5,881 nucleotides of DNA, taken from assembly GCA_031550915.1 (NCBI GenBank), contig JAVBOF010000097.1, positions 1 through 5,881 on the forward strand, in the 5' to 3' direction. The DNA is from JAVBOF01 sp031550915 (lineage in GTDB: Bacteria; Bacillota; Clostridia; Christensenellales; MGBC116941). A model generated the notes under the pieces. The model was not told the DNA's origin, searched no databases, and was given only the letters and a program-made list of their open reading frames with translations. Made by a program: the position numbers and the translations under genes. This document shows positions 4,823 through 5,881 of the stretch, one piece after another (the first letter of the stretch is position 1; the number at the start of each line of letters is the position of its first letter).

Positions 4823-5881
4823 TTGAAAAACCGGGTACGAAAAACAATTTCATTAATATTGCTTGTTTTGGCCGCCGCCGCCTATATATTTTTTACCAAT
4901 CAAGCGTTTTTCGCAAATGGGGAGGCGTATAGTGAACCCGTTCCCCAGGGAAGAATACAGATGACTAACTGGCAGGCCGATGGAGACCTCTATATATCGC
5001 AAGAAGACCCCCAGATTCTGTTCAAGGACATTCGGGGCTCAATCAAAAGCATTGAGCTGGAGATAAAAACCCAGGACAAACTGGAACCAAAGATATACTA
5101 CACGGAAGAAAAGCAGGAAGAGTTTACCGAAGCCAAAACCATCACCGATGGTTATACCTACACAAACGGCGTGCTTCGCATGAGCATCGATAAAAATGTT
5201 TACACTTTGCGAATAGATGTATGTGAAAGCGTGGGTACAAGTATACAATTGGGGCAGGTCAGCTATTATACCGACATGTTCCGCCTGAACGCAGTAATCT
5301 TTATCTGTTTTTTGTTTGCGGTAGCACTGGTGCTGTTGCCCGTATATTTGCCGGTGCAAACGTTCCGCAACCTTTGGAGCCATACAAAAAACTTCAAGCA
5401 CTTTCAATATCTTTTGAGTAATCTTGTCAGGCGTGATATCATCACCAAATATCGGCGAAGCATACTGGGGATATTTTGGAGCGTATTAAACCCGTTTTTG
5501 ATGATGCTCGTTATTACAGCAGTGTTTCAAAACCTGTTCCGTATACAGGTGGAAAATTTCCCGGTATACTATTTGACGGGTTCTTTGTTGTTCAATTTCA
5601 ACTCGGAAGCTACTCAGGGGGCAATGACGTCGGTGGTGGGGTCCGCGCCTCTTCTAAAAAAGGTTTACATACCAAAATATATATTTCCTCTGGAAAAATG
5701 CCTTTTTGCTTTTGTGAACATGATGTTTGCTTTTGTAGCTACCATGATAATGGTAGCTATCTTGGGAATGCCTTTCCGGTGGACAATGTTCTTGTCGTTT
5801 ATACCTTTCATCTACGTTTTTGTATTTTCATTGGGGCTGGGTATGATATTGTCAACTCTAAATGTGTACTTTAGGGATACC
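4823..5881 (+). CDS. polysaccharide ABC exporter permease (TagG/Wzm type) with N-terminal extracytoplasmic domain, 3' end outside window
   Basis: 353 codons are visible with no stop. The start is TTG 4823, served by AAAGGA at 4808-4813 (9-base spacing); a TAG in frame at 4775 rules out an upstream start, and the first internal ATG (4961) would remove the membrane anchor. Residues 8-30 are a signal anchor after a basic tip (KNRVRK). Residues 31-153 form an extracytoplasmic, beta-rich domain, with an aromatic-rich start and a single Cys (134), that I do not recognise. Residues 155-177 are a second membrane helix. From about 190 the TagG/Wzm ABC-2 permease begins: RRDIITKYRRSILGIFWSVL (203-222), NPFLMMLVITAVF, FPVYYLTGSLLFNF, KKVYIPKYIFPL (279-290) and LGLGMILSTLNVYFRD near the end. 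Such permeases export teichoic acid, O-antigen or capsule chains with a TagH/Wzt ATPase, expected just downstream. The family's usual permease is about 260-280 residues, so the N-terminal extension is the odd part. Confidence 0.88.
   Translation, partial: MKNRVRKTISLILLVLAAAAYIFFTNQAFFANGEAYSEPVPQGRIQMTNWQADGDLYISQEDPQILFKDIRGSIKSIELEIKTQDKLEPKIYYTEEKQEEFTEAKTITDGYTYTNGVLRMSIDKNVYTLRIDVCESVGTSIQLGQVSYYTDMFRLNAVIFICFLFAVALVLLPVYLPVQTFRNLWSHTKNFKHFQYLLSNLVRRDIITKYRRSILGIFWSVLNPFLMMLVITAVFQNLFRIQVENFPVYYLTGSLLFNFNSEATQGAMTSVVGSAPLLKKVYIPKYIFPLEKCLFAFVNMMFAFVATMIMVAILGMPFRWTMFLSFIPFIYVFVFSLGLGMILSTLNVYFRDT

Noticed and set aside
5476..5874. Forward frame with an ATG start inside the polysaccharide permease region.
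   Set aside because: It is out of frame with clear TagG/Wzm motifs covering the same bases, so it is a shadow.

Overview
The window looks like chromosomal accessory DNA from a low-to-mid GC Gram-positive anaerobe, most likely a member of the Clostridia. The reasons are strong AGGAG-type ribosome binding sites, sigma-A promoters, a TipA-like MerR regulator with an ABC-2 drug-type exporter, and a TagG-like polysaccharide permease. This is inferred from style and families, not from a marker gene. All genes are on the + strand.

Left part (1-3113). The 3' end of a class I SAM methyltransferase is followed by about 240 bases without a gene. A compact three-gene operon follows: a MerR-family regulator with a TipAS-like C-terminal ligand domain, an ABC ATPase and an ABC-2 permease, joined by two 4-base ATGA overlaps. 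Its promoter has the 19-base -35/-10 spacing typical of MerR-activated genes, with a dyad inside the spacer. The likely logic is that the regulator binds a drug-like or peptide-like ligand, remodels its own promoter and switches on its own efflux pump. Just behind the permease lies a 3' scrap of a YdeI/OmdA-family gene carrying an amber codon at the conserved Trp.

Middle part (3114-4444). Two intact small genes, a DUF6157 protein and an SRPBCC/AHSA1-like protein, and the first 41 codons of a third (YjbR/TfoX-like) form a probable operon. The third gene breaks near 4098 and runs into foreign sequence. That sequence contains the first 16 codons of a ParA-type ATPase, cut exactly inside its Walker A motif and followed by unrecognised sequence. 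I read this as a scar from insertion and later deletion of a mobile element or plasmid.

Right part (4445-5881). An AT-rich non-coding stretch ends in a strong sigma-A promoter with two direct repeats upstream and an inverted repeat in the spacer. After a leader of about 180 nucleotides, a TTG-started gene runs off the window end. It encodes a membrane-anchored extracytoplasmic domain joined to a TagG/Wzm-type polysaccharide ABC exporter permease, and is probably the first gene of a cell-surface polysaccharide locus.
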